Shown here one piece after another: positions 1-8,125 of a stretch of DNA of 64,000 nucleotides. The notes under the pieces were generated by a model. It was not told the DNA's origin and searched no databases. It saw only the letters and a program-made list of their open reading frames with translations. The stretch spans positions 186,001 through 250,000 of the forward strand of contig NZ_CP011029.1 in NCBI RefSeq assembly GCF_002221525.1, read 5' to 3'. Source of the DNA: Pseudoalteromonas espejiana DSM 9414. Lineage in GTDB: Bacteria > Pseudomonadota > Gammaproteobacteria > Enterobacterales > Alteromonadaceae. Each line of letters begins with the position of its first letter. Within the stretch, counting starts at the first letter, position 1. A program made the position numbers and the translations under genes.

Positions 1-231
1 ATTAAAGATAACGGCTGTGGTATGGATGAAAGCACCCAAACGCGACTTTTTGAACCTTTTTTTACTACTAAAAAAGCGCAGTATGCATTAGGTATGGGAA
101 TGACTGTTGTAAACTTTATGCTGCAAGATCACTTAGGAAATATAGAAATTAACAGCACTTTAGGTACAGGTACAACCATTTGCTGTTGGTTACCATTAAA
201 AGAAGAAGAAAGCTTTACAATGTCATTGTAA
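1..231 (+). CDS. Sensor histidine kinase, C-terminal end (partial)
   Basis: This is the 3' end of a gene that begins before the window. The frame is open from base 1 and reads through a GHKL ATPase fold: the G1 box DNGCGM, the F box FEPFFTTK, a G2-like GMGMTVV and a terminal GTGTT before the stop. These are the ATP-binding motifs of two-component histidine kinases, which autophosphorylate and pass phosphate to a response regulator. The sensor part and the phospho-accepting histidine lie outside the window, so the signal is unknown. It ends about 230 bp before the TonB-dependent receptor, and nothing here ties the two together. Confidence 0.85.
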   Translation: MKDNGCGMDESTQTRLFEPFFTTKKAQYALGMGMTVVNFMLQDHLGNIEINSTLGTGTTICCWLPLKEEESFTMSL

Positions 232-458
232 ATAAAGTGTTAATCTCTGTTGTTTTTGAAATTAAACTTCTGTTTAGTGTGTATTTTGACCGCTTTTAAG
301 TGTTATTTTCTGCTTTTAAACTTTTTTTGCATACTTAGACCTATTGTTTAGTTTTTTTTATTTCTTTTTGTTTGCATATGTTGCTAGGATGTTCTCACTT
401 AGCGAGGTGTTACATCGCCATAACAAATTTTAAGAACACACTATTCAGGGTCGTCACT
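232..458. other. T-rich intergenic leader of the TonB receptor gene
   Basis: 227 bp between the kinase end and the chosen receptor start. It is strongly T-rich, and a short inverted repeat (GCGA/TCGC, about 402-417) lies just upstream of the start. No convincing promoter boxes or Fur-like operator were seen. Confidence 0.3.
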
Positions 459-2999
459 ATGTCAACATACCGTTTAAACACATTAGCTGCAGCCGTTGCG
501 TTTGCTTTTAGCGCACCGAGCATTGTAAACGCACAAGAAGCGCCTGTTCAGGCGCAGCAAAACATAGAACAAATATCTGTATTGGGGTCGCGCGTTTCTA
601 ACCGTACCTCAACTGAGTCTTCGTCACCTATAGATTTAATAGACGCAGATGATTTAAATAAAGGTGGCTTTACAGAGTTAGGGCAAAGCCTGCAAGCAAC
701 AGCGCCTTCGTTTAACTTTTCGCGTACGCAGGTATCTGATGGCTCGGATTTATTTAGACCTGCCACGCTTCGTGGTTTACAGCCTGATCAAACGTTAGTT
801 TTGGTAAATGGTAAACGTCGCCATAATCAATCTATTTTTGGCCTTAACGGCACTGTAGGTGCGGGTGCTGCCGGTACCGATATGAACGCGATTCCGCTTA
901 CTGCACTTAAAGGTGTAGAAGTATTACGTGATGGCGCAGCAGCGCAGTACGGCTCAGATGCAATTGCGGGCGTAATTAACTTATCACTTAATAATTCAAC
1001 GGGTGTAACCACTGGTTACGTTCAGTACGGTGGCACCAGTGAAGGTGACGGCGATACGCTTTCTGCAGGTTTAAATCGTGGTTTTGATTTAGGTAGCGAA
1101 GGCGGTTTTATTAATTTATCACTTGAATACCGTGATGCCGATGGCACAAATAGAGCTGAGCGCGATACAGGTGGCTCGTTAAATGTTGAACCAGGCACGC
1201 TAAGTGAGGATGTACGTTGGGGCCAAGGTAATTCAGAAAGTGAATTTACCTCACTATTTTACAATATGGCATTACCAATGGGCGATGGCGAGCTTTACTC
1301 GTTTGGTGGCTACTCTGAGCGTACTGCACTAGGTAATGGCTTTTACCGCAATTTTAATGAAGCGTCTAAAAACGTAACTCAAGTGTACAGCGATGGCTTT
1401 TTACCGCGTATTTATAACGAAGCACAAGATATATCCCTAGCAGTAGGCTTTAAAGGCGATATTAATCCAGATTGGAATTACGATGTGTCGGCTGTGTATG
1501 GTGAAAACGAGTATGATTTTACTTCTCGTAACACTATTAACGCCTCTTATGCCGCTGAATATGTATTTAATAACCCAGATGCAAGCGATGCCGATATAGC
1601 AGCAAATGCAGGCCCTACCGGCGGCTACTCTGGTGGCTTTAGGTTTGATCAAACTACGGTTAATTTAGATGTAAACGGTATTGTAGATATCGGTAGAAGT
1701 GAGCCTTTATATGTGACTATTGGTGCAGAATACCGTAAAGAAAACTATGAAATAGTACCAGGCGATGAAGCTTCGTACGCATGTGGCCTTGCGAATACCG
1801 ATGCTTCGTACCCATCAGTAAACGATCCTGATCAATTTGCAGAGTGTGGTTTTCAGGCATATAACGGCCTGCGCCCAGAGGCAACCAATGAGAGCGATCG
1901 CAACAGTCACGCGTTTTATGTAGACGTAGAAACTATGATCACTGACGCATGGAACGTAAGTGGTGCGCTGCGCTACGAAGACTTTTCAGATGCGGGTGAC
2001 GATTTAATTGGTAAATTAGCCACACGTTATGAATTTAACGATGACTTTGCTGTACGCGGTGCGGTATCTACTGGCTTTAGAGCACCTTCGCTTCAACAAA
2101 GTGGTTATACAGCATTTACAACTAACCTAGGTTCTGATGGAACACTTACGCAGTCGTTCACTGCAAATACGGGTACTGCTTTTCCTAGTGCATTAGGGGT
2201 TGATAGCCTAGAGCTTGAAACATCAACTAACTACAGCGCAGGTTTTGTTTACGATGTAACAAGCGAGCTTTCGTTAACGGTTGATTTTTACCGCGTAGAA
2301 ATTAAAGACCGTATTACGCTTGGTAGTTTACTTTCTGCAGAGGATGTTGCCTTTAGCGATGAAGCCGTAGCCGCTTTACAAGCAACAGGCGCAGTGCAAG
2401 CTAACTACTTTTCAAACTCTGTAGACTCAACTACGCAAGGTGTTGATATTATTGCATCTTACCGTACAGAAGTTGAAGGCGGAAACTTTGGTGTAACCTT
2501 TGCTGGTAACTTAAACGACACTAAAATTGATAACGTAAATGCCGAAGAGGGCATTCCTGAGTCGGTTGCGTTTGATGATTTACAACGTAGCTTTTTCACT
2601 GATGGGCAGCCAAGTGAACGTGCAACATTAACGTTTGATTACGAGCGTGATGCGTATCAAACAACACTTCGTTTTAACTACTTTGGCGAAACAGACGTTA
2701 AGTACTTTGGTAACGACCACATCCCTTTACCAGGAGAGCTTTCGCCAACGGGTTCGTTTAAACCAACAAGCACGGTTGAATCAGCTGTATTAGTGGATTT
2801 AAACGTTAGCTACCAAATTAACGAAATATTTAATTTATCAGTGGGCGCCGATAACGTATTTGATGAAACACCAGATGAATTAGGTGACGACGAAGTACTT
2901 AACTTTATCACCAATGGTGCGTTTAAATACCCTGTACGTGCATTGCCTTATGGCTTTGACGGGCGCACTTACTATGCAAAAGTAAGCTTTGAATTTTAA
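459..2999 (+). CDS. TonB-dependent outer-membrane receptor
   Basis: An 846-residue TonB-dependent receptor for active uptake of an unidentified ligand across the outer membrane. The chosen ATG at 459 gives a clean signal peptide ending near NAQ and has AGGG about 8 bases upstream; the open frame runs back to 372, but that extension does not look like a leader. After the signal come the plug domain (VLGSRVSNR, then RPATLRGLQPDQTLVLVNGK and YGSDAIAGVIN) and a long beta-barrel with a terminal aromatic residue (KVSFEF). Length and plug are typical of the large receptor families of marine Alteromonadales. The ligand cannot be read from the sequence. A hairpin terminator follows, so it is probably monocistronic. 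Confidence 0.9.
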   Translation: MSTYRLNTLAAAVAFAFSAPSIVNAQEAPVQAQQNIEQISVLGSRVSNRTSTESSSPIDLIDADDLNKGGFTELGQSLQATAPSFNFSRTQVSDGSDLFRPATLRGLQPDQTLVLVNGKRRHNQSIFGLNGTVGAGAAGTDMNAIPLTALKGVEVLRDGAAAQYGSDAIAGVINLSLNNSTGVTTGYVQYGGTSEGDGDTLSAGLNRGFDLGSEGGFINLSLEYRDADGTNRAERDTGGSLNVEPGTLSEDVRWGQGNSESEFTSLFYNMALPMGDGELYSFGGYSERTALGNGFYRNFNEASKNVTQVYSDGFLPRIYNEAQDISLAVGFKGDINPDWNYDVSAVYGENEYDFTSRNTINASYAAEYVFNNPDASDADIAANAGPTGGYSGGFRFDQTTVNLDVNGIVDIGRSEPLYVTIGAEYRKENYEIVPGDEASYACGLANTDASYPSVNDPDQFAECGFQAYNGLRPEATNESDRNSHAFYVDVETMITDAWNVSGALRYEDFSDAGDDLIGKLATRYEFNDDFAVRGAVSTGFRAPSLQQSGYTAFTTNLGSDGTLTQSFTANTGTAFPSALGVDSLELETSTNYSAGFVYDVTSELSLTVDFYRVEIKDRITLGSLLSAEDVAFSDEAVAALQATGAVQANYFSNSVDSTTQGVDIIASYRTEVEGGNFGVTFAGNLNDTKIDNVNAEEGIPESVAFDDLQRSFFTDGQPSERATLTFDYERDAYQTTLRFNYFGETDVKYFGNDHIPLPGELSPTGSFKPTSTVESAVLVDLNVSYQINEIFNLSVGADNVFDETPDELGDDEVLNFITNGAFKYPVRALPYGFDGRTYYAKVSFEF

Positions 3000-3024
3000 T
3001 TATTTGAGCTAAATATTGTTAATT

Positions 3025-3051
3025 AGCGCAGTTATTTACTGCGCTTTTTTT
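3025..3051 (+). terminator. Rho-independent terminator after the TonB receptor
   Basis: An 8-bp perfect stem, AGCGCAGT (3025-3032) with ACTGCGCT (3038-3045), a five-base loop TATTT and then a run of seven T. It sits 26 bases after the receptor stop codon and separates that gene from arfA. Confidence 0.9.
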
Positions 3052-3172
3052 ATGTTTATTTATTATAAAAAAAATAGTGTTGTGCAATGATAAAAATACT
3101 TGCAAGCTTGAAAATTAGGCATACAATCGCCACTTCTTAAAGAAGAAACTCACAGTCAAAATAGGAAATAAA

Positions 3173-3373
3173 ATGGCTAAAAAACCGAAAAACAAATCAG
3201 TAAATAAAAGCGCGGTAGACACCGGCCGAGGGGTTATTAATCATAATGCGCTTGCGGCTCTAGTAACCTCTAAAGTGTTTAAACCACAAGTAGTAAAAGC
3301 TAAAAAAGGGAAAGGCTCGTTTAAACGCAGCAACAAACACGTAGGACGAGAGTCTTATTTAATCGCGGCTTAA
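3173..3373 (+). CDS. arfA: Alternative ribosome-rescue factor ArfA
   Basis: A 66-residue basic protein recognisable as ArfA from the central NALAAL segment and the KAKKGKGSF...RSNKHVGRES block, which corresponds to the KNKKGKGSYMRKGKHGNRG region of the E. coli protein. ArfA enters the A site of ribosomes stalled on stop-less mRNA and recruits RF2, as a backup to tmRNA. In E. coli the arfA message is itself made stop-less by a hairpin near the 3' end of the gene. Here a 10-bp terminator-type stem brackets the stop codon (next entry), which fits the same control. The N-terminus is lysine-rich and unlike E. coli. A ribosome-binding site (AGGAAATAAA) precedes the ATG. Confidence 0.88.
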   Translation: MAKKPKNKSVNKSAVDTGRGVINHNALAALVTSKVFKPQVVKAKKGKGSFKRSNKHVGRESYLIAA

Positions 3374-3399
3374 ATAGCACCGATCAAATAAGACTTTTT
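3348..3399 (+). terminator. Hairpin/terminator enclosing the arfA stop codon
   Basis: Perfect 10-bp inverted repeat AGTCTTATTT (3351-3360) and AAATAAGACT (3386-3395), followed directly by TTTTT. The stem continues inward with ATCG/CGAT (3362-3365 and 3381-3384), and the arfA stop codon (3371-3373) lies in the loop. The left arm encodes the last residues of ArfA. Termination at the T run leaves the stop in the message, but RNase III cutting or 3' trimming of the stem would remove it, giving the stop-less arfA mRNA known from E. coli. Confidence 0.8.
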
Positions 3400-3402
3400 A
3401 AA

Positions 3403-3966
3403 TTACTTTTTGCCCAGCATGCGGGTAAGTGTGTTGTCTTTATCTATAACATGATGTTTTATAGCGCCAACTATGTGCAAGCCTAGCGCAACTAATAGCG
3501 CATTAGCTGTTATGCCGTGAACGGTTTTACCTAAATCTGACCAGCTTTCGCTAAATGGCATGCTTCTTTGTGGGTTTTCTGGGTTAGGATTATGCGGAAT
3601 AATTTCTAGCCCGAATAGGTCTACGCCATGCCCGCCCATACCTGAGGTTATTAATCCTGAAATTGGCATTAATAACATGCTAATTATCAATACGTAATGA
3701 ATAACTTTAGCGAGTATCATTTCATACTGTGGATGAGTATTAGTGTGTTTTGGCCAACCATTTATAATGCGCCACGTTACCCTTAATAAAGCAAAAGCAA
3801 AGAGTAATACCCCAAACGATTTATGCCAGCTCATAAGAAAAAACGCTTCAAAGTTTTCCATGTACAGCCCTGAGCCTAATAACCCAATAATAAGTACCGC
3901 TACAATCCAATGTAGGCTGATTGTGGTTTTGCTCAGCGTGAGGGGTGTATCTTTTATAAGTTTCAT
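3403..3966 (-). CDS. Cytochrome b561 family membrane protein
   Basis: A 187-residue integral membrane protein of the bacterial cytochrome b561 (CybB/YceJ) family. These are di-heme b-type cytochromes of the inner membrane that pass electrons from quinol to periplasmic acceptors. Four hydrophobic segments are visible (about residues 16-34, 50-67, 85-107 and 150-168) with histidines placed as heme ligands (SLHWIV, SWHKSFG, VIHYVL, LGLHIVG). It is convergent with arfA and about 30 bp from it. Nothing in the neighbourhood indicates a specific partner. Confidence 0.85.
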   Translation of the reverse strand: MKLIKDTPLTLSKTTISLHWIVAVLIIGLLGSGLYMENFEAFFLMSWHKSFGVLLFAFALLRVTWRIINGWPKHTNTHPQYEMILAKVIHYVLIISMLLMPISGLITSGMGGHGVDLFGLEIIPHNPNPENPQRSMPFSESWSDLGKTVHGITANALLVALGLHIVGAIKHHVIDKDNTLTRMLGKK

Positions 3967-4099
3967 ACAGTCTATTCCTAACGTTAATACTCAAAAAGTT
4001 TTTAATATGTAGTTATACAATTGAACAAACTACATTAATGCAGTTAGCTTAAATCATAGAAGGTTAAAGTAGGGTTAACGAAATTGGCGTCTAGAAAAT

Positions 4100-4648
4100 A
4101 ATTTTCTTGATGTTAATTTTGTCGGTAGGCTTAGAGCTTTCTCAAGCGAGGTGCGAAGCATTTAATTACTTAAGTGATATATTCGATAAAGCGAAGCGCA
4201 TCTAAACTTCTTTGTGACTCATTGATCTTTAATAAAAAATGCACAAAGAGAAGAGAATGAGGAGTAAATGAGAAGTGAAAGTTGTAGGCGAAAAGCGTGC
4301 TCAAACAAAATGCTAGTTACTTCTCTAACAGCGAAGCGCCTCTTAACCTCTTTGTGAATAAATTGGCTTTATTTACGAGCTATCGCTCGTCACGCCAGCA
4401 AGCTGCGTGTCTACAGGGAATTTACCGTTGAGTTAATTTTGGCGCTAGGCGAAAAGCGTGCTCAAACAAGATGCTAGTTACTTCTCTAAAAGCGAAGCAC
4501 TTAAAAACCTCTTTGTGAATCAATTTACTTTATTTACGAGCTATCGCTCGTCACGCCAGCAAGCTGCGCGTCTACAGGTAATTTACTCGGTGTTAATTTG
4601 GGCGGTAGGCGTAGAGCTTGCTCACGCGAGATGCGCAGCATCTAATAA
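4100..4648. repeat. Tandem array of about 160-bp intergenic repeats (left copy)
   Basis: The 675-bp gap between the b561 gene and the AraC-type regulator is largely a repeat array. The phrase TAGGCNNANAGC begins at about 4126, 4285, 4446 and 4606, a spacing of 159, 161 and 160 bp. The second and third units are near-identical and share the blocks ACGAGCTATCGCTCGT, CACGCCAGCAAGCTG and CCTCTTTGTGAA. The first unit also has an internal inverted repeat (TTCTTTGTG / CACAAAGAGAAG). The last partial unit ends in the hairpin AGATGC-GCA-GCATCT, which runs into the 3' end of the regulator gene. The same family recurs at 9530-9870. No credible protein is encoded. Confidence 0.85.
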
Positions 4649-5610
4649 TCTAAGCCACCTTCTTTTAAATTATTTGCAATTGTTTGTGATGGGTTTTCGC
4701 CAAATAACTGAGTGTAGTCTTTGGTAAATTGCCCGGCATGCCAAAATCCCCAATTGGCTGCTATGGTTGAAATTGGCTTGGTTTGACCGACCAATTTAAG
4801 TTCGCGCCTGACATTGTTAAGTCGGGTTAAACGCAAAAACCTAAGCGGATTAATACCTAATATACTTTCAAAGCTGTACTGCAAAGTACGTCTACTAACA
4901 AAAGTAAGCTCGCAAAGCTCAGTTATAGTAATTGTTCTTTGTGGGTTGGCTGCCACGTACTCTTTAACTTTATCGACCACCGCTTTGCGGTGTTTATAAC
5001 TTGGGGCAATGTTTTGCTGCGGGTTATCGGCTTGCAATAAGTGAAGTGCTAGCATGCTGAGCATATCTTGCTGAGACTCTGGCCTAAGCCCAAAGCCTTT
5101 ATTTACCACCATACTGTTAATAATTTGCCTTGCCGTTTGCAGTGAGGAGTCACTTACTGACAAACGAGCAGATTGTGCTGATGATAAATTTTTAATTGTT
5201 ACGCCTTGTAACTGCGCCATGTACTCAATTGAATGCCAATCAATAACCAAACCGTAAATATCAAATTGCTCTGGCGTAATTAGTTCAAAGTCGCTATTGC
5301 TTGTACGGCACATAAATTGATTGCTCGCTACATCAAGGCCATTAATTTTGCTTTGTTGCGACTGACTCGGTATTCCAAGCCAAATAGAGTTAGGCGCTAT
5401 GTTGCATTGCTGACGAAGTGAGCGCTCGGTGTATTCTTTAAAAGCATGAATATCGCTGTAATTAACACCTTCTATACAGCCAAAAAAGCTGCCATCGCTT
5501 ACTTGGTCGTACTTTTGTTGCCACTGAGTGAGGTTATGCGCTTGCTCGTCAATATCGTGCGTATATACCTTGCTCTTTTGTGGTGCGTTGTTGCTGCCTT
5601 GCTGCGCCAT
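4642..5610 (-). CDS. AraC-family transcriptional regulator, EutR-like
   Basis: 322 residues with a C-terminal AraC/XylS double helix-turn-helix: the first helix pair lies around TITELCELTFVSRRTLQYSF and the second around ISTIAANWGFWHAGQFTKDY, ending in FGENPSQT. The N-terminal 200 residues resemble the effector domain of EutR-type regulators (DGSFFGCIEGV, WLGIPS). EutR activates ethanolamine genes in response to ethanolamine and adenosylcobalamin in enterobacteria. The gene is divergent from eutB across a 219-bp region carrying an inverted repeat, so control of eutBC is the simplest reading. The symbol is left blank because the family has many paralogues. Confidence 0.78.
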   Translation of the reverse strand: MAQQGSNNAPQKSKVYTHDIDEQAHNLTQWQQKYDQVSDGSFFGCIEGVNYSDIHAFKEYTERSLRQQCNIAPNSIWLGIPSQSQQSKINGLDVASNQFMCRTSNSDFELITPEQFDIYGLVIDWHSIEYMAQLQGVTIKNLSSAQSARLSVSDSSLQTARQIINSMVVNKGFGLRPESQQDMLSMLALHLLQADNPQQNIAPSYKHRKAVVDKVKEYVAANPQRTITITELCELTFVSRRTLQYSFESILGINPLRFLRLTRLNNVRRELKLVGQTKPISTIAANWGFWHAGQFTKDYTQLFGENPSQTIANNLKEGGLDY

Positions 5611-5717
5611 ATAGGTGATGCTCTTTTAAAGTAAACATATTTTTAGTTTAAGTTAGTGCCAAATAAAGGCAGCAACTTACTGAAATAAAATAATAAAACG
5701 TGATTTGCCAAAATTCG

Positions 5718-5755
5718 ATAGTCACTTGGTACAAATTAAGCTCCCTTGTGACTAT
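5718..5755. promoter_or_regulatory. Inverted repeat in the regulator/eutB divergent region (candidate operator)
   Basis: Perfect 8-bp inverted repeat ATAGTCAC (5718-5725) and GTGACTAT (5748-5755); matching positions lie about 30 bp apart, close to three helical turns. It lies 75-112 bp upstream of the eutB start and 108 bp upstream of the regulator start. Binding by the EutR-like regulator is inferred from position only. Confidence 0.4.
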
Positions 5756-5829
5756 TCAAAATTGATTTATAGCTTATATAAGGCAAGACCTATACCAAGG
5801 TTTGTAATATTAGTTATGCGGAGTAAATC

Positions 5830-7233
5830 ATGGGGCATGCGTACAGTTATACGTTAGGAACACATACTTATAAATTCAAGAGTTTAGCGCAGTTAATGGC
5901 TAAAGCTACGCCTCAGCGCTCGGGTGATAGGTTAGCGGGAGTGATTGCACAATCGGCGCAAGAACGTGCTGTAGCACAAATGACATTGGCCGAAGTACCG
6001 CTTAAAACATTTTTGAATGAAGTACTTATTCCCTACGAACAAGACGAAATTACACGCTTAATAATTGATGAGCACGATGCAAACGCATTTTCGCTTATAT
6101 CGCACTTAACCGTGGGAGATTTTAGAAACTGGCTATTAAGTGATTATGCCACCCCTGCGGTGCTTGCAAGTGTAAGGCAAGCCATTACACCAGAAATGGC
6201 CGCTGCGGTGAGTAAAATAATGCGTAATCAGGATCTTATTTTAGTTGCTAAAAAATGCCATGTAAAAAGTGCATTTAGAAATACCATAGGTTTGCCAGGG
6301 CATTTATCTACGCGTTTGCAACCAAACCACCCAACTGATGACATAAATGGTATAGCCGCATGTATGCTCGATGGGCTTTTATACGGCAATGGCGATGCGG
6401 TTATAGGAATTAACCCTGCAACCGATAACGTAGCGCAAGCCATTAAGCTTATGACGCTGATGGATGATGTGATTCAAAAATACGAAATTCCAACACAAAG
6501 CTGCGTGCTTACCCATGTAACTAACACCATAGAGTGCATAGAAGCAGGCGCGCCGGTTGATTTAGTTTTTCAGTCAATAGGCGGTACAGAGGCTACAAAT
6601 TCAAGCTTTGGTTTCAATTTAAATACGTTAGCAGAGGCGCAAGATGCTGCGCTTAGCTTAAAGCGAGGCACGGTTGGCAATAATGTAATGTATTTTGAAA
6701 CCGGGCAAGGCAGCTCGCTTTCGGCAAATGCGCACCATGGGCTTGATCAACAAACCTGTGAGGCACGTGCTTATGCTGTAGCGCGTAAGTTTAACCCTTT
6801 ATTAGTTAATACCGTTGTGGGGTTTATTGGCCCTGAGTACTTATTTGATGGTAAAGAAATTACTCGCGCAGGCCTTGAAGATCACTTTTGCGCCAAGCTC
6901 TTGGGCATACCTATGGGGTGTGATGTGTGTTACACCAACCACGCCGAAGCCGACCAAAACGATATGGATAACTTACTCACCTTACTAGGCGTGGCGGGTT
7001 GCTCGTTTGTTATGGGAATTCCAGGTTCGGACGACATAATGCTTAACTACCAAACGACCTCATTTCATGATGCGCTCTATGTGCGCCGGGTTTTAGGCTC
7101 TCGCCCTGCCCCCGAGTTTGGAGCATGGCTAAGTAAAATGAAAATTATGGAAAATACCACCGAGTCTATTTTATCAAATACCTTACCAAGCGCATTTGCT
7201 AAGCCTTTAAAATCTGTGCAAGGAGGGATGTGA
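5830..7233 (+). CDS. eutB: Ethanolamine ammonia-lyase, large subunit
   Basis: A 467-residue EutB, the catalytic subunit of the adenosylcobalamin-dependent lyase that splits ethanolamine into acetaldehyde and ammonia. Length matches the family (about 450-465). Characteristic stretches include LMAKATPQRSGDRLAGVIA near the N-terminus, the TIM-barrel segments GLPGHLSTRLQPNHPTDD and VFQSIGGTEATNSSFG, YFETGQGSSLSANAHHG, and the C-terminal MGIPGSDDIMLNYQTTSFHD. GGAG lies just upstream of the ATG. It starts a eutB-eutC-permease operon. No microcompartment, reactivase (eutA) or aldehyde dehydrogenase genes lie nearby, so this is the short, non-compartment form of the pathway, and cobalamin must come from elsewhere. 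Confidence 0.97.
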   Translation: MGHAYSYTLGTHTYKFKSLAQLMAKATPQRSGDRLAGVIAQSAQERAVAQMTLAEVPLKTFLNEVLIPYEQDEITRLIIDEHDANAFSLISHLTVGDFRNWLLSDYATPAVLASVRQAITPEMAAAVSKIMRNQDLILVAKKCHVKSAFRNTIGLPGHLSTRLQPNHPTDDINGIAACMLDGLLYGNGDAVIGINPATDNVAQAIKLMTLMDDVIQKYEIPTQSCVLTHVTNTIECIEAGAPVDLVFQSIGGTEATNSSFGFNLNTLAEAQDAALSLKRGTVGNNVMYFETGQGSSLSANAHHGLDQQTCEARAYAVARKFNPLLVNTVVGFIGPEYLFDGKEITRAGLEDHFCAKLLGIPMGCDVCYTNHAEADQNDMDNLLTLLGVAGCSFVMGIPGSDDIMLNYQTTSFHDALYVRRVLGSRPAPEFGAWLSKMKIMENTTESILSNTLPSAFAKPLKSVQGGM

Positions 7234-8105
7234 TGAAAGCTGTTGAGCCTATAAAAACAAACCATCATATAAATAACGGTAAAGTGGTTGAAAACCCATG
7301 GAGCGATTTACGCCGCTTTACCGATGCCCGAATTGGCCTTGGCCGAGCGGGTATAAGTTTACCTACAGCTGAAATGCTAGCGTTTCAGTTATCACATGCT
7401 CAGGCGCGCGATGCGGTTAACTTTCCGTTAGATATTAACGAAATGACAAAAACACTCAGTGCTATTGATGCGCTTAGCGGTGTAGATAAACCTTTGAGTG
7501 TGCAAAGCGAGGCTGTGGATCGGGTTACCTATTTGCAGCGCCCCGATTTAGGCCGAAAGCTAAACGAAGCAGGGCGTACAACGCTTTTAAACAGTATGCA
7601 AAGTAGGCAAAACAGTACTCAGGCGCAATATGATTTAGCCATTGTAGTGGTAGATGGGCTTTCGTCTTTAGCGGTACAAAAAAATGCTGCGCCGTTTATT
7701 AGCGAGCTGCTTAGCCAATTACACAGCAATTCAATGTCTTATAAATTAGCGCCTATAACGCTTGTAGAGCAAGGTCGCGTAGCGATTGGTGATGACATTG
7801 GCGAGCTGTTAAACGCACAAGTTGTAATGGTACTCATTGGTGAGCGCCCCGGGCTTAGTTCGCCCGACAGTCTAGGCCTTTATTTAACGTGGGAGCCAAA
7901 AACGGGGCTTAACGATGCGTGCCGTAATTGTATTTCTAATATTCGCCCTGCAGGGCTTAGTTACTCTGAAGCCGCTCGAAGAGCTGTGTATTTGCTGCAA
8001 GAGGCTAAAAAGCTTGGGCTTACAGGGGTTAATTTAAAAGACAGAACTCAAGACGATGTAATTGAGCACCAGGTTCAAACAACTAATTTTTTAATCGCGG
8101 AATAA
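7233..8105 (+). CDS. eutC: Ethanolamine ammonia-lyase, small subunit
   Basis: A 290-residue EutC, which assembles with EutB and completes the cobalamin site. Recognisable segments are PWSDLRRFTDARIGLGRAG, the DLAIVVVDGLSS strand, and VVMVLIGERPGLSSPDSLG followed by RNCISNIRP. The ATG at 7233 shares one base with the eutB stop (TGATG) and lies 6 bases after a strong AGGAGG at 7221-7226. An in-frame GTG at 7230 is too close to that site and is less likely. The overlap implies translational coupling, as expected for the 1:1 complex. Confidence 0.96.
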   Translation: MKAVEPIKTNHHINNGKVVENPWSDLRRFTDARIGLGRAGISLPTAEMLAFQLSHAQARDAVNFPLDINEMTKTLSAIDALSGVDKPLSVQSEAVDRVTYLQRPDLGRKLNEAGRTTLLNSMQSRQNSTQAQYDLAIVVVDGLSSLAVQKNAAPFISELLSQLHSNSMSYKLAPITLVEQGRVAIGDDIGELLNAQVVMVLIGERPGLSSPDSLGLYLTWEPKTGLNDACRNCISNIRPAGLSYSEAARRAVYLLQEAKKLGLTGVNLKDRTQDDVIEHQVQTTNFLIAE

Positions 8106-8125
8106 AACTATAAAAAGAGGTCAAA

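Noticed and set aside
4458..4727. 89-codon plus-strand frame across the repeat array and the end of the regulator
   Set aside because: It runs through the repeat units and then antisense to the AraC-type gene; no protein character and no ribosome-binding site.
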